The position numbers were made by a program, and so were the translations under genes. The notes below the pieces were generated by a model. The model saw nothing but the letters and a program-made list of their open reading frames with translations. It did not search any database and was not told the DNA's origin. A DNA stretch of 64,000 nt from Acidobacteria bacterium RIFCSPLOWO2_12_FULL_66_21 (GTDB lineage: Bacteria > Acidobacteriota > Vicinamibacteria > Vicinamibacterales > 2-12-FULL-66-21), in contig MELC01000041.1 of NCBI GenBank assembly GCA_001767455.1, forward strand, positions 48,304-112,303. Direction: 5' to 3'. Positions 24,916-31,497 of the stretch are shown piece after piece. How positions within the stretch are numbered: position 1 is the stretch's first letter; each line of letters opens with the position of its first letter.

Positions 24916-25611
24916 ATGCGACATCTTCCCGCCCCGGCCGCCCGCCAGTGGTTTCGCCGCCGGCTGCTCGACTGGTATCGGCGGAACGGCCGCGACCTGC
25001 CCTGGCGGCGCACGGATAATCCGTACCACATCCTTGTCTCGGAAGTGATGCTGCAGCAGACGCAAGTCGATCGCGTGCTGCCGAAGTACCACGAGTGGCT
25101 GTCGAAGTACCCGACGCTCGCCTCGCTGGCGGCGGCGGATGAAACAATCGTGGCGGAGACCTGGCGGCCGCTTGGCTACAACATCAGGCCGCGGCGGCTT
25201 CAGTCGATCGCGCGCGAGTCGGTCGAACGGTACGGCGGCGAGCTGCCCTCCGACCACGAGACGCTGCTCTCTTTCAAGGGGGTCGGCGCGTACACCGCGG
25301 GCGCGGTCATGAGCTTCGCCTTCGGCCGGCGCGCCGCGATCCTCGACACGAACGTGGCGCGCGTGCTCTTCCGTGTGTTCATCGGCAAAGGCGACCCCAA
25401 ATCGCACAAGATGCGCAAGCACTTGTGGTCCGTCGCGCGCACCGTCCTGCCGATCAGGAACGTGTTCGACTTCAACCAGGCCCTGATGGACTTCGGCGCG
25501 ACGCGCTGCACGGCGCGCAAGCCGCAGTGCCCGGGCTGTCCCATGCGCGCGCGATGCGTGTCGGCCGGGCGGTTCGTATCCGCCGGGGCTGAAAGCCCCG
25601 GCCCACGATGA
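24916..25611 (+). CDS. mutY: A/G-specific adenine glycosylase MutY, short form
   Basis: 231-residue HhH-GPD base-excision glycosylase that removes A opposite 8-oxoG. Catalytic Glu in SEVMLQQTQVDRV, helix-hairpin-helix FKGVGAYTAGAV, catalytic Asp in LDTNVARVL, and the [4Fe-4S] ligands C-x6-C-x2-C-x5-C (CTARKPQCPGCPMRARC). The C-terminal Nudix-like 8-oxoG recognition domain of typical MutY is absent; the protein stops ~16 residues after the cluster within a palindrome (SAGAESPGPR). A Nudix gene overlaps it by 4 nt. Confidence 0.9.
   Translation: MRHLPAPAARQWFRRRLLDWYRRNGRDLPWRRTDNPYHILVSEVMLQQTQVDRVLPKYHEWLSKYPTLASLAAADETIVAETWRPLGYNIRPRRLQSIARESVERYGGELPSDHETLLSFKGVGAYTAGAVMSFAFGRRAAILDTNVARVLFRVFIGKGDPKSHKMRKHLWSVARTVLPIRNVFDFNQALMDFGATRCTARKPQCPGCPMRARCVSAGRFVSAGAESPGPR
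25582..25602. repeat. Hairpin GCCGGGGCT-GAA-AGCCCCGGC inside the mutY 3' end
   Basis: Perfect 9-bp arms with a 3-nt loop, same general design as the GCAGGGCT hairpins. It is read through in the mutY frame and lies 6 nt before the next start codon. Confidence 0.7.
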
Positions 25612-26003
25612 GCGATCTTCCCCGGCTCGTCGTGACCGCCGCAGTCATCGAGCGCGGCGGCGCGTACCTCGTGACGCGTCGCGTGCGCGGTGTCCACCTC
25701 GAGGGGTACTGGGAGTTTCCCGGCGGGAAGTGTGACGGCGGGGAATCGCATGCGGACTGTCTGGCGCGCGAGATGCGCGAAGAGCTCGACACCGGCGTTC
25801 GAATCGGCCCCGAGATCTTTTCAGTCGCTCACGCGTACGGCGACCGCGTCGTCGAGCTGCATTTCTTCAGTTGTGAGCTGACCGGAGAGCCGCGGCCGCT
25901 GCTGGGACAGGAGATGCGATGGGTGCGGCGCGAGGAACTTCCATTGTTGAAATTCCCCCCGGCCGACGACGAGCTGATCGCGATGATCATGAGGCAGGGC
26001 TGA
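25608..26003 (+). CDS. Nudix hydrolase, MutT-like
   Basis: 131 residues with a complete Nudix box (GGKCDGGES then REMREELDTGV) and the MutT-like WEFPGGK entry. Likely 8-oxo-dGTP or related nucleotide pyrophosphohydrolase; it could also act as the detached recognition module of the short MutY whose stop it overlaps (ATGA). Its end Arg-Gln-Gly-stop (26001-26003, TGA) is read from the palindrome GCAGGGCTGAAGCCCTGC. Confidence 0.85.
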   Translation: MSDLPRLVVTAAVIERGGAYLVTRRVRGVHLEGYWEFPGGKCDGGESHADCLAREMREELDTGVRIGPEIFSVAHAYGDRVVELHFFSCELTGEPRPLLGQEMRWVRREELPLLKFPPADDELIAMIMRQG

Positions 26004-26047
26004 AGCCCTGCGCTACCGGAACCTGTAGCGCAGCCCTTTAGGGCTGC
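25994..26047. repeat. Pair of GCAGGGCT hairpins in inverted orientation
   Basis: GCAGGGCTGAAGCCCTGC with GCTAC flank, an 8-nt centre, then GTAGCGCAGCCC and TTTAGGGCTGC. The whole is one larger palindrome placed between two converging genes: it holds the stop of the Nudix gene on one side and directly abuts the TAA of the lipoprotein gene on the other. Confidence 0.85.
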
Positions 26048-26500
26048 TTACCTTTTGAGGATCTCGGTCCCGCTGACTTTTCCGAGGCAGGTGTCGCCGG
26101 AGTAGGGCACCTTGATCGAATCGACCTGGAGCTCCGCCGTGCCCGTCAGCGTGACGTTGCACGAGGGCAGCCCCGGCGCGGACGCCACCGCCTGCGCGCT
26201 CCAGTTGAGCGTCCCGACACTCGTGAGGTATCCCTGCGCCGTGCCCGTCGCATGGAGATCGCCCGCGCACGTCGCGGTGAACGTCCCCTTCGCGCTGGTG
26301 GGCGTCTGCTCGGTCACGCTCCACTTGAAGTCCGTGCAGGAACTGGCCGACGGGATGATGTTGGACGAGCTCCAGGTGCCGGCGAACGCATTCGTGCCGA
26401 CAGCCGACGGGCCGTTCGACGCGCTGTGGTGCTCGAACCCGCACGCCGAGGCGGAGATCAGCGCGACTGAAAACACGACGAGGAGAATCCGGTTCTTCAT
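26048..26500 (-). CDS. Predicted lipoprotein of unknown function
   Basis: 150 residues. Signal peptide with lipobox ISASAC (Cys20), then a beta-rich domain containing three further cysteines (SSCTDF, ATCAG, PSCNVT, plus GDTCLG) that could form disulfides. I recognise no family. ATG 26500 is chosen; the in-frame extension to 26530 would precede the signal peptide. The stop TAA is immediately followed by a hairpin repeat. Confidence 0.65.
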   Translation of the reverse strand: MKNRILLVVFSVALISASACGFEHHSASNGPSAVGTNAFAGTWSSSNIIPSASSCTDFKWSVTEQTPTSAKGTFTATCAGDLHATGTAQGYLTSVGTLNWSAQAVASAPGLPSCNVTLTGTAELQVDSIKVPYSGDTCLGKVSGTEILKR

Positions 26501-26536
26501 GATGGGGTCTCTATTCGATATCGGGCGCACAGGTGC

Positions 26537-26580
26537 CCTTCGACAGGCTCAGGGCCGGCCCACTGCAGTTTGTCGAGGAA
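26537..26580. repeat. CTTCGACAGGCTCAGGGC-type intergenic repeat
   Basis: CCTTCGACAGGCTCAGGGC followed 14 nt later by TTTGTCGAGGA. This word pair (a loop of CTTCGACAAGCTCAG and TGTCGAAGG type) is a recurrent intergenic palindrome in many high-GC genomes; one copy is seen here, in the 171-nt gap between two minus-strand genes. Confidence 0.5.
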
Positions 26581-26671
26581 CGCGAGAATCATACCATCGC
26601 GAATCAGGCGGGTTTTGGCCGAAATGCCGGCTGAGCTCCCTTTTTCCGATTTCACTTCCGAGCTCAACCGC

Positions 26672-27190
26672 TCAGAATTGGTAGACGCGGCCGGCGAGAT
26701 AATCCTGCAGCGCCTCGCTCGTGCTGCGGAATGCCAGCTCGCTCCACGGGATCTCGGAGCGCTCGAAGACCCCCGCCTCGAGGCACTCTTCGTCGGTGCA
26801 CAGCTCGCCGCGGATCGCGGTCGCGGCGTACACGATGATGATGATGGGCCGTCCGGGATACGAATAGATGTTGACGAGGCCGTCGAGGCGGACCTCGAGC
26901 CCCGTCTCCTCGCGCGCCTCGCGGATCGCCGCCGACGTGATCTCCTCGCCGCGATCCACGTACCCGCCCGGAAACACCCACAGGCCGTACCCGGGCTCTA
27001 TCGCGCGCCGCACGAGCACGATGCGCGAGTCGGCCGTGCCGATGATCGTGCCCACCGCGACCTTCGGATCGAGATAGAACACGAACGTGCAGGCCGAGCA
27101 AACCAGGCGCGCCGGGTCGCCCGGCCTCAGCAGACGTGACTCGAGCCCCGCGCCGCATTCCGGACAGTAGCGATAGTGCGTCTCGATCAT
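26672..27190 (-). CDS. Nudix hydrolase with N-terminal zinc ribbon
   Basis: 172 residues: a zinc-ribbon (CPECG ... CSAC, residues ~9-34) followed by a Nudix domain with the box GGYVDRGEEI and REAREETGL. This layout recalls NADH pyrophosphatase (NudC) and its relatives. The NudC-specific SQPWPFP-type motif is not seen, so the substrate is uncertain (NAD-like or ADP-ribose-like). Confidence 0.88.
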   Translation of the reverse strand: MIETHYRYCPECGAGLESRLLRPGDPARLVCSACTFVFYLDPKVAVGTIIGTADSRIVLVRRAIEPGYGLWVFPGGYVDRGEEITSAAIREAREETGLEVRLDGLVNIYSYPGRPIIIIVYAATAIRGELCTDEECLEAGVFERSEIPWSELAFRSTSEALQDYLAGRVYQF

Positions 27191-27191
27191 G

Positions 27192-27240
27192 ATTCAGGAG
27201 CGAAGAGTGAGTAGTGAACCCTTCACTCTTGATTCTCCCG
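27192..27240. repeat. Inverted low-complexity arms, GAGTGAA word
   Basis: AAGAGTGAGTAGTGAA and CTTCACTCTT form imperfect inverted arms. The run overlaps the region just upstream of the def promoter. Confidence 0.55.
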
Positions 27241-27242
27241 CA

Positions 27243-27248
27243 TATAAT
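27243..27248 (+). promoter_or_regulatory. -10 box TATAAT, leaderless promoter of def
   Basis: A perfect TATAAT ends 6 nt (CCCGGT) before ATG 27255. There is no good -35 hexamer at 16-18 nt and no room for a ribosome-binding site in a leadered transcript from this box. Confidence 0.65.
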
Positions 27249-27254
27249 CCCGGT

Positions 27255-27839
27255 ATGTCGATTTTGAAGATCGCGCGCATGGGCCATCCGGTCCTTCGGT
27301 CGCGCGCGCGGCCGCTCCATCCCTCGGAGATCCGCTCGCCCAGAATCCAGCAGCTCATCGACGACATGTTCGAGACCATGAAGGAATACCAGGGCGTGGG
27401 CCTCGCCGCGCCGCAGATCCACGAAGGGCTGCGGCTGTTCGTCGCCGGTTTTCCTCCGCCTCCGCCGCGCGAAGACGACGAGGAGGAGGAGGATCGCGAC
27501 GAGGTGGAGGACGGCGAGGACGTGCCGCTGATGGCGCTGATCAACCCCGAGATCGAGCCGATCGGCCGCGAGATCGTCGAAGACTGGGAAGGGTGCCTGA
27601 GCATCCCGGACATTCGCGGCAAGGTGCCGCGCGAGCGCCGGATCGTCGTCCGCGCCTACGATCGATTCGGCAAGCGCATGGAGCTCCAGGCGTCAGGCTT
27701 CACCGCGCGCGTCATCCAGCACGAGACGGATCACCTCGACGGCATCCTGTTCATGGATCGGATGAAGGGGCTGCAGTCGCTGACGTTCCTCGACGAATTC
27801 GGGCGCTACTGGAGCCACAAAAACGTCAGAGAAGAGTGA
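27255..27839 (+). CDS. def: Peptide deformylase with acidic insertion
   Basis: 194-residue Fe/Zn deformylase. All three motifs are intact: GVGLAAPQ, EGCLSIP and QHETDHLDG (metal ligands Cys and two His, catalytic Glu). Between motifs 1 and 2 a ~25-residue insertion (residues ~74-98) of prolines followed by Asp/Glu (PPPPREDDEEEEDRDEVED) replaces a short loop. ATG 27255 is set by the leaderless promoter and family N-terminus. Confidence 0.93.
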   Translation: MSILKIARMGHPVLRSRARPLHPSEIRSPRIQQLIDDMFETMKEYQGVGLAAPQIHEGLRLFVAGFPPPPPREDDEEEEDRDEVEDGEDVPLMALINPEIEPIGREIVEDWEGCLSIPDIRGKVPRERRIVVRAYDRFGKRMELQASGFTARVIQHETDHLDGILFMDRMKGLQSLTFLDEFGRYWSHKNVREE

Positions 27840-27842
27840 AGA

Positions 27843-27985
27843 CAACTCCAAATCTCAAATTCCAAATTCCAAACGCAGAAGTGTGAAAGGCGTCAACTCC
27901 AAACTTCAAAATCCAAACCGTCACGTTCGGAGTTTGCAGTTTGCAGTGGGTTTGGAGTTTGGAGTTTGGAGTTTGGAGTTTGAAG
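27843..27985. repeat. Inverted low-complexity arms, AACTCCAAA/TTTGGAGTT word
   Basis: Left arm: AACTCCAAATCTCAAATTCC and AACTCCAAACTTCAAAATCC; right arm: GGAGTTTGCAGTTTGCAG and four copies of TTTGGAG. The arms are approximate reverse complements separated by ~10 nt (CCGTCACGTTCGG). AT-rich compared with surrounding genes. It lies between the converging def and ThyX-like genes. Confidence 0.85.
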
Positions 27986-29590
27986 TTATCGTCCGCGCTC
28001 TCTCTTTTGTTCGAGCGCGCGCTCTGAGTTGAGCCGTTCCAGCTCGACGCGCGAGTGATCGACGAACGTCATCGCGGCGGCAATAGCGTGATGTCGGGCG
28101 CGTTCGGCGATGAGCGTGTGCATCTGCTGGCAGACGCGGCGATAGGCGGGATGACCTTGGGGAGCGGTGCGCAGCTCGATCAGGTGCATCGCTTCGCGCG
28201 CGTTCATCTCCATGTAGAAGCGCACGCGGTACGCCATCGCCACCGCGTACGGCGCCACCGCCGCCAGTCCCGCGGCCACCAGCGCCTCGTGCAGCGCGGC
28301 TGACGCGTCCATCACGCGATCCCAGTCCTCTGCGGCTCCCGCCTCGCCAATCGCATCCGGCTCCGTGCATCCGTGCCTCGTTGTCAGGGGCTGCCATTCG
28401 AGTGTCAGCAGGCGATGGCGCTGGAGGTCACGAAACGCGCCGTAGTCGGTCAGCACGTCGAAGCGATAGAACGTCCGCTCGAACGCGCGGCCGGGGCGAT
28501 GGCGGCGGTTGGCACGGTTGCCGATGGCGGCGCGGAGCACGGCGGCGCGGTCGCTGGTCGACATGCCCCGCGCGATGGCGAGCAACTGATCGTCGGGGAG
28601 TTCGGTCACCGCGTAGAGCGCCGCGGCGACGACCTTGATCTCGCCGTCGGGATCGAAGTCCGTGAGCGTCACTTCCGCGCGCGGCTCCGGCTCGATGTCC
28701 CGGAGGGTCGCCGCGGCGCGCTCGAGGCCGCCGCGGGTGTCTGCGATGTAATCGCTGGACCGGACGCCTCGCTCCCTCTGATCCACGCGCGTCAGGAACG
28801 CGGGGATGACCTTGCGCAGCTCGCCCAGCATCGCCGCGGCGCAGGCGCGGACCTCGGCGAGCGGATGGGCGCGCATCCGCAGCAGCAGCGCCTCGTACGC
28901 CTGGCCGGTCCCATAGATACCGACGTTGGACTGCGTCGCCGCCGGCAGCATCCCGCGCAGCGTGTCGAGCGCCTTGGCGCGGATGGCCGCGCGATGGACG
29001 CCGTCGGAATCCGTCGGGCTCTTCGGATAGCGCCGCTCGAAGTGCGCCTGCATCGCGGGGATCCAGTTCGCGTAGCTCTCGAACGCGGCGTCCATCGTCT
29101 TCACGTACCGTTCGACGAGGGCCGGGTCTTCGATTTCGACGGGCACGTGATAGCGCCAGCGGCCGTGAAGCCTGTCCGTGCAGGGAACGTAGCGCGTGGA
29201 CTGCTCGAGGTACGCCATCAGGCGTCCCCACTCGAGGACCTTCGTGAGGATGTTCGACACGTACTCGCACGCGAGGTGCGCGCCGCCAAGCTGCGCGACC
29301 GAGTCGTCGCCGTACTCGTTGAACACGCGGTCGTACAGCTTTTCGGCGCGCGCGACGGCCGCCGCCGTCGCCCCGGGCGCGTCCGCCGTCCCCATCTTGT
29401 CGGCGAATTCGTCGAGGAACAGCCGGCGCAGCGACTTCGCGGACCGCGAGTAGCGCGCGAAGAGCGCCCCCTTCACCGTCTCGGGCAGGTTCACGAGCGC
29501 GAACACGTGGCCGTCCAGGTTCGTGAAGTACGGCGCGAGCCGCGCACGCTCGTCAGGGGTGAAGGGCTCGGCGGTGGAGGAGGGCAACAC
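27986..29590 (-). CDS. ThyX-like flavin-dependent thymidylate synthase, two fused ThyX-like halves
   Basis: 534 residues, about twice the length of ThyX. The N-half has the ThyX C-terminal-type motif as LEQSTRYV (~122-129); the C-half (~300-534) has RHRLLTLEWQPLTTRHG, a variant of R-H-R-x7-S-x-R in which the spacing is expanded and Ser is replaced by Thr. The N-half lacks RHR. Each half may supply part of one FAD/dUMP site. No thyA is seen in the window. GTG 29590 is preferred; upstream frame is repeat-derived. Confidence 0.8.
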   Translation of the reverse strand: MLPSSTAEPFTPDERARLAPYFTNLDGHVFALVNLPETVKGALFARYSRSAKSLRRLFLDEFADKMGTADAPGATAAAVARAEKLYDRVFNEYGDDSVAQLGGAHLACEYVSNILTKVLEWGRLMAYLEQSTRYVPCTDRLHGRWRYHVPVEIEDPALVERYVKTMDAAFESYANWIPAMQAHFERRYPKSPTDSDGVHRAAIRAKALDTLRGMLPAATQSNVGIYGTGQAYEALLLRMRAHPLAEVRACAAAMLGELRKVIPAFLTRVDQRERGVRSSDYIADTRGGLERAAATLRDIEPEPRAEVTLTDFDPDGEIKVVAAALYAVTELPDDQLLAIARGMSTSDRAAVLRAAIGNRANRRHRPGRAFERTFYRFDVLTDYGAFRDLQRHRLLTLEWQPLTTRHGCTEPDAIGEAGAAEDWDRVMDASAALHEALVAAGLAAVAPYAVAMAYRVRFYMEMNAREAMHLIELRTAPQGHPAYRRVCQQMHTLIAERARHHAIAAAMTFVDHSRVELERLNSERALEQKRERGR

Positions 29591-29596
29591 GCAGGG

Positions 29597-29602
29597 ATTG
29601 TA
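29597..29602 (-). promoter_or_regulatory. -10 box TACAAT, leaderless promoter of the ThyX-like gene
   Basis: Minus strand: TATACAAT, then CCCTGC (6 nt), then GTG 29590. Confidence 0.55.
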
Positions 29603-29621
29603 TACTGGCGCCGTCTGAGAA

Positions 29622-29722
29622 GAGAGCAGTTGCGAGTTGCGAATTGTCGGCACCGAGCAGTGGCCGTCCGATGGGACGGCTTCGGCAACCTGCTGACAAC
29701 TCACAATTCACAAATCACAATT
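29622..29722. repeat. Inverted low-complexity arms, GTTGCGAATTGT / ACAATTCACAA word
   Basis: Left: CAGTTGCGAGTTGCGAATTG; right: ACAACTCACAATTCACAAAT then CACAATT. Between them is GGCCGTCCGATGGGACGGCT, itself an inverted repeat (CCGTCC/GGACGG). It fills the gap between divergent genes. Confidence 0.7.
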
Positions 29723-29729
29723 GAACGGA

Positions 29730-30140
29730 ATGAATCACATATTCGCTCATCGGCTCGAGGCGCGCTTCCGGGACTGCGACCCGATGGGGCACGTCAACAA
29801 CGCGGTCTACCTGACGTATCTCGAGCAGGCGCGCTTCGCGCACTGGCGATCGCTCTGGGGGTTCGGCGGCGACAAGGCAGCGCCGGACATTCCGGGCGTG
29901 ATCCTGGCGAGGGTGGAGATCGACTATCGCGCCCCGGCGCGCTACGGCGACTCGCTCGAGGTCCGCATCGCCATCACGGCCGTGGGCCGCACCAGCTTCA
30001 CCTACGAGTACGAGATCGTCGACGGCCCGCGCGTCGTCGCCACCGCGCGCTCGGTGATGGTGATGTACGACTACGCGGCGAACAGGCCCGTGCCGATCCC
30101 GGACTCGCTGAAGCAGATGCTCACGACGAGGCAGGGCTAA
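29730..30140 (+). CDS. Acyl-CoA thioesterase, 4-hydroxybenzoyl-CoA thioesterase (hotdog) family
   Basis: 136-residue single hotdog domain. The catalytic segment FRDCDPMGHVNNAVYLTYLEQAR holds the conserved Asp (in the D-x-x-G-H-V-N-N block) typical of YbgC/FadM-like thioesterases. ATG 29730. The end Arg-Gln-Gly-stop is read from the start of a GCAGGGCTAA repeat run. The substrate acyl-CoA is unknown. Confidence 0.85.
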   Translation: MNHIFAHRLEARFRDCDPMGHVNNAVYLTYLEQARFAHWRSLWGFGGDKAAPDIPGVILARVEIDYRAPARYGDSLEVRIAITAVGRTSFTYEYEIVDGPRVVATARSVMVMYDYAANRPVPIPDSLKQMLTTRQG

Positions 30141-30205
30141 CTAAGGCTGGGCTAAAAGCAGGGCTAAAGCAGGGCTAAAGCAGGGCTAAAGCCCTGCGCA
30201 ACGTA
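30131..30205. repeat. Tandem GCAGGGCTAAA units ending in a full hairpin
   Basis: Five successive variants of GCAGGGCTAA/AAGGCTGGGCTAAA, the last completed by GCCCTGCGCAAC to form the hairpin. The first unit supplies the stop of the thioesterase gene. It looks like slippage expansion of a hairpin arm. Confidence 0.8.
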
Positions 30206-30209
30206 GCTT

Positions 30210-30340
30210 CGCAGCCCGGCGCTCGGGGCTCGGGGCTCTGGGCTCGGGGCTCGGAGACAGCGTCACGGTGTGACAGCGTGACAGCGTGATCCACTGCCTG
30301 CTGCCTGCTGCCTACTGCCTGCTGCCTACTGCTCGTATGC
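30210..30340. repeat. GGGGCTC run and (CTGCTGCC)n arm, copy 1 of the GCAGGCA palindrome family
   Basis: GCTCGGGGCTCGGGGCTC words, then GTGACAGCGTGACAGCGTG, ATCCACTGCC and repeats of CTGCTGCC/CTACTGCC. Only the right arm of the family is present here. Full palindromes lie at 33908, 35330, 38018 and 41594. Confidence 0.75.
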
Positions 30341-30365
30341 TGCGCACGGCAGCGCGTCACGCGGC

Positions 30366-30575
30366 TCAGGTGCCGCCGAATCCGATCGTGACTTTGTCCC
30401 CCTCGACGATCACCGGGACGTTGCGGCTGCCCTTCGAGAAGGTCAGCATCCACTCGAGATCGGCCGGGTCCTTCTTGACGTTGATGTACCGGAACGGGAC
30501 CTTGCGTTTGGCGAAATCCTCACGGGCCGCCGTCGTGTAGGGTCAGGTATCCTTGCCGAATATCATCGCTGTCAT
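30366..30575 (-). CDS. UXX-star-type glutaredoxin-like selenoprotein (in-frame TGA read as Sec)
   Basis: 69 residues if the TGA at 30543-30545 is selenocysteine (Sec11). The frame reads FGKDT-Sec-PYTTAARED, then KRKVPFRYINVKKDPADLE, the cis-Pro loop NVPVIVEGD and the end VTIGFGGT. This is the thioredoxin-fold UXX-star family, known to use Sec or Cys at that position. After the TGA, GGCG...CGCC and CC/GG pairs can form a stem with a GTGA loop about 20 nt downstream, a candidate bacterial SECIS. ATG 30575 (or 30566). Probably a redox protein; partner unknown. The alternative is a broken gene, but nothing else in it is damaged. Confidence 0.82.
30561..30566 (+). promoter_or_regulatory. -10 box TATCAT for the LolA-like gene
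   Basis: TATCAT ends 7 nt before ATG 30574. The box lies inside the first codons of the divergent selenoprotein gene. Confidence 0.4.
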
Positions 30576-31497
30576 GGCTACAGTATCGATCAATATCGCC
30601 GCCGCCGTCCTCTGGGCCGTTCTTGGTGCGGCCGTGCCGCTGACCTTCCCGTTCGGTCAAAGGCTGACGGCCGAGGACATCGCGCGTCGCGTGCAGGACC
30701 GCGACACGGGGCGCGACTCGCGCGTGACGCTGCGGATGAAGCTCTACGATCGGCACGACCGCGTCCGCGAGCGCGGCCTCACGCTGATGTCCCTGCGCGG
30801 CCCCCACGCGGGAGCCGCGGCGTCCCACTTCAGCCGGACCCTTGACGGCGACCGCCTCCTCATCCGCTTCACGTATCCGAACGACATCAAGGGCACCGGC
30901 TTTCTCGTCTGGGAGCACCCGAACAGCGAGGACGAGCGCTTTCTCTTCCTGCCGTCGCTCGGCCGCGTGCGCCGCATCGCCGGCGCGGACACCCAGGAAA
31001 GCTTCGTCGGCAGCGACTTCACCTACGAGGACATCGGCGGCCGAGAACTCGACGACTACACCTACGCGATCGCCGACGAAAACGCGAGCTGGACGGAGCC
31101 CGGCGGATCGGCGCGCCCAGCCTGGCGCCTCGAGTCGCGGCGCAAGGACCAAGGCGCCGAGTTTCCGCGCGTCGTCTCGCTGATCCTGAAGGACGCGTTC
31201 GTGGTCGTGCACGCCGACATCCACAATCGCCGCGACGAGAAGCAGAAGGTCTACACGGTCGGCCGCCTTCAGCAGATCCAGGGGATCTGGACGGTGATGG
31301 GCGCCGGGATGACCAACGCGATCGACAAGACCCGCACGGAACTGGCGGTCGAGCGCGCCGAGTACAACGTCGGGTTGAAGGAAGCCGACTTCAGCCGCCG
31401 CGAGCTGGAACGGTTGCGAACGGAGCGGAACGAGCCGCGAAGGGCGAGCGGAGCGAAGGGAGCCTGGCGGGGTGCCGGGGGCCCCGCCATCCAGTGA
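30574..31497 (+). CDS. Outer-membrane lipoprotein-sorting protein (LolA-like fold), RND-associated
   Basis: 307 residues: N-terminal signal sequence (~1-26), then the LolA-like beta-sheet seen in proteins next to MMPL/RND exporters; landmarks FLVWEHPN, DERFLFLPSLGRVRRI and GSDFTYEDI. It probably handles a lipid or lipoprotein substrate in the periplasm with the RND protein encoded next. Residues from about 283 on (RTERNEPRRAS...) are translated from a dispersed ~80-bp element, so the native C-terminus probably ended near ERLR. Stop and next ATG overlap (TGATG). Confidence 0.85.
   Translation: MATVSINIAAAVLWAVLGAAVPLTFPFGQRLTAEDIARRVQDRDTGRDSRVTLRMKLYDRHDRVRERGLTLMSLRGPHAGAAASHFSRTLDGDRLLIRFTYPNDIKGTGFLVWEHPNSEDERFLFLPSLGRVRRIAGADTQESFVGSDFTYEDIGGRELDDYTYAIADENASWTEPGGSARPAWRLESRRKDQGAEFPRVVSLILKDAFVVVHADIHNRRDEKQKVYTVGRLQQIQGIWTVMGAGMTNAIDKTRTELAVERAEYNVGLKEADFSRRELERLRTERNEPRRASGAKGAWRGAGGPAIQ
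30582..30587 (-). promoter_or_regulatory. -10-like box GATACT for the selenoprotein gene
   Basis: Minus strand: GATACT, then GTAGCC (6 nt), then ATG 30575. The box lies inside the first codons of the divergent LolA-like gene. Confidence 0.35.
31415..31491 (+). repeat. Dispersed ~80-bp element, copy 3 (end of LolA-like gene, before RND start)
   Basis: GCGAACGGAGCGGAACGAGC, CGCGAAGGGCGAGCGGAG, then GGCGGGGTGCCGGGGGCCCC. Same orientation as both genes; it encodes the C-terminal tail of one and ends 5 nt before the start codon of the other. Confidence 0.85.

Noticed and set aside
30366..30575. Pseudogene interpretation of the TGA-interrupted frame
   Set aside because: The only lesion is a TGA at the known Sec position; the rest of the frame and its C-terminus are intact and a SECIS-like stem follows.
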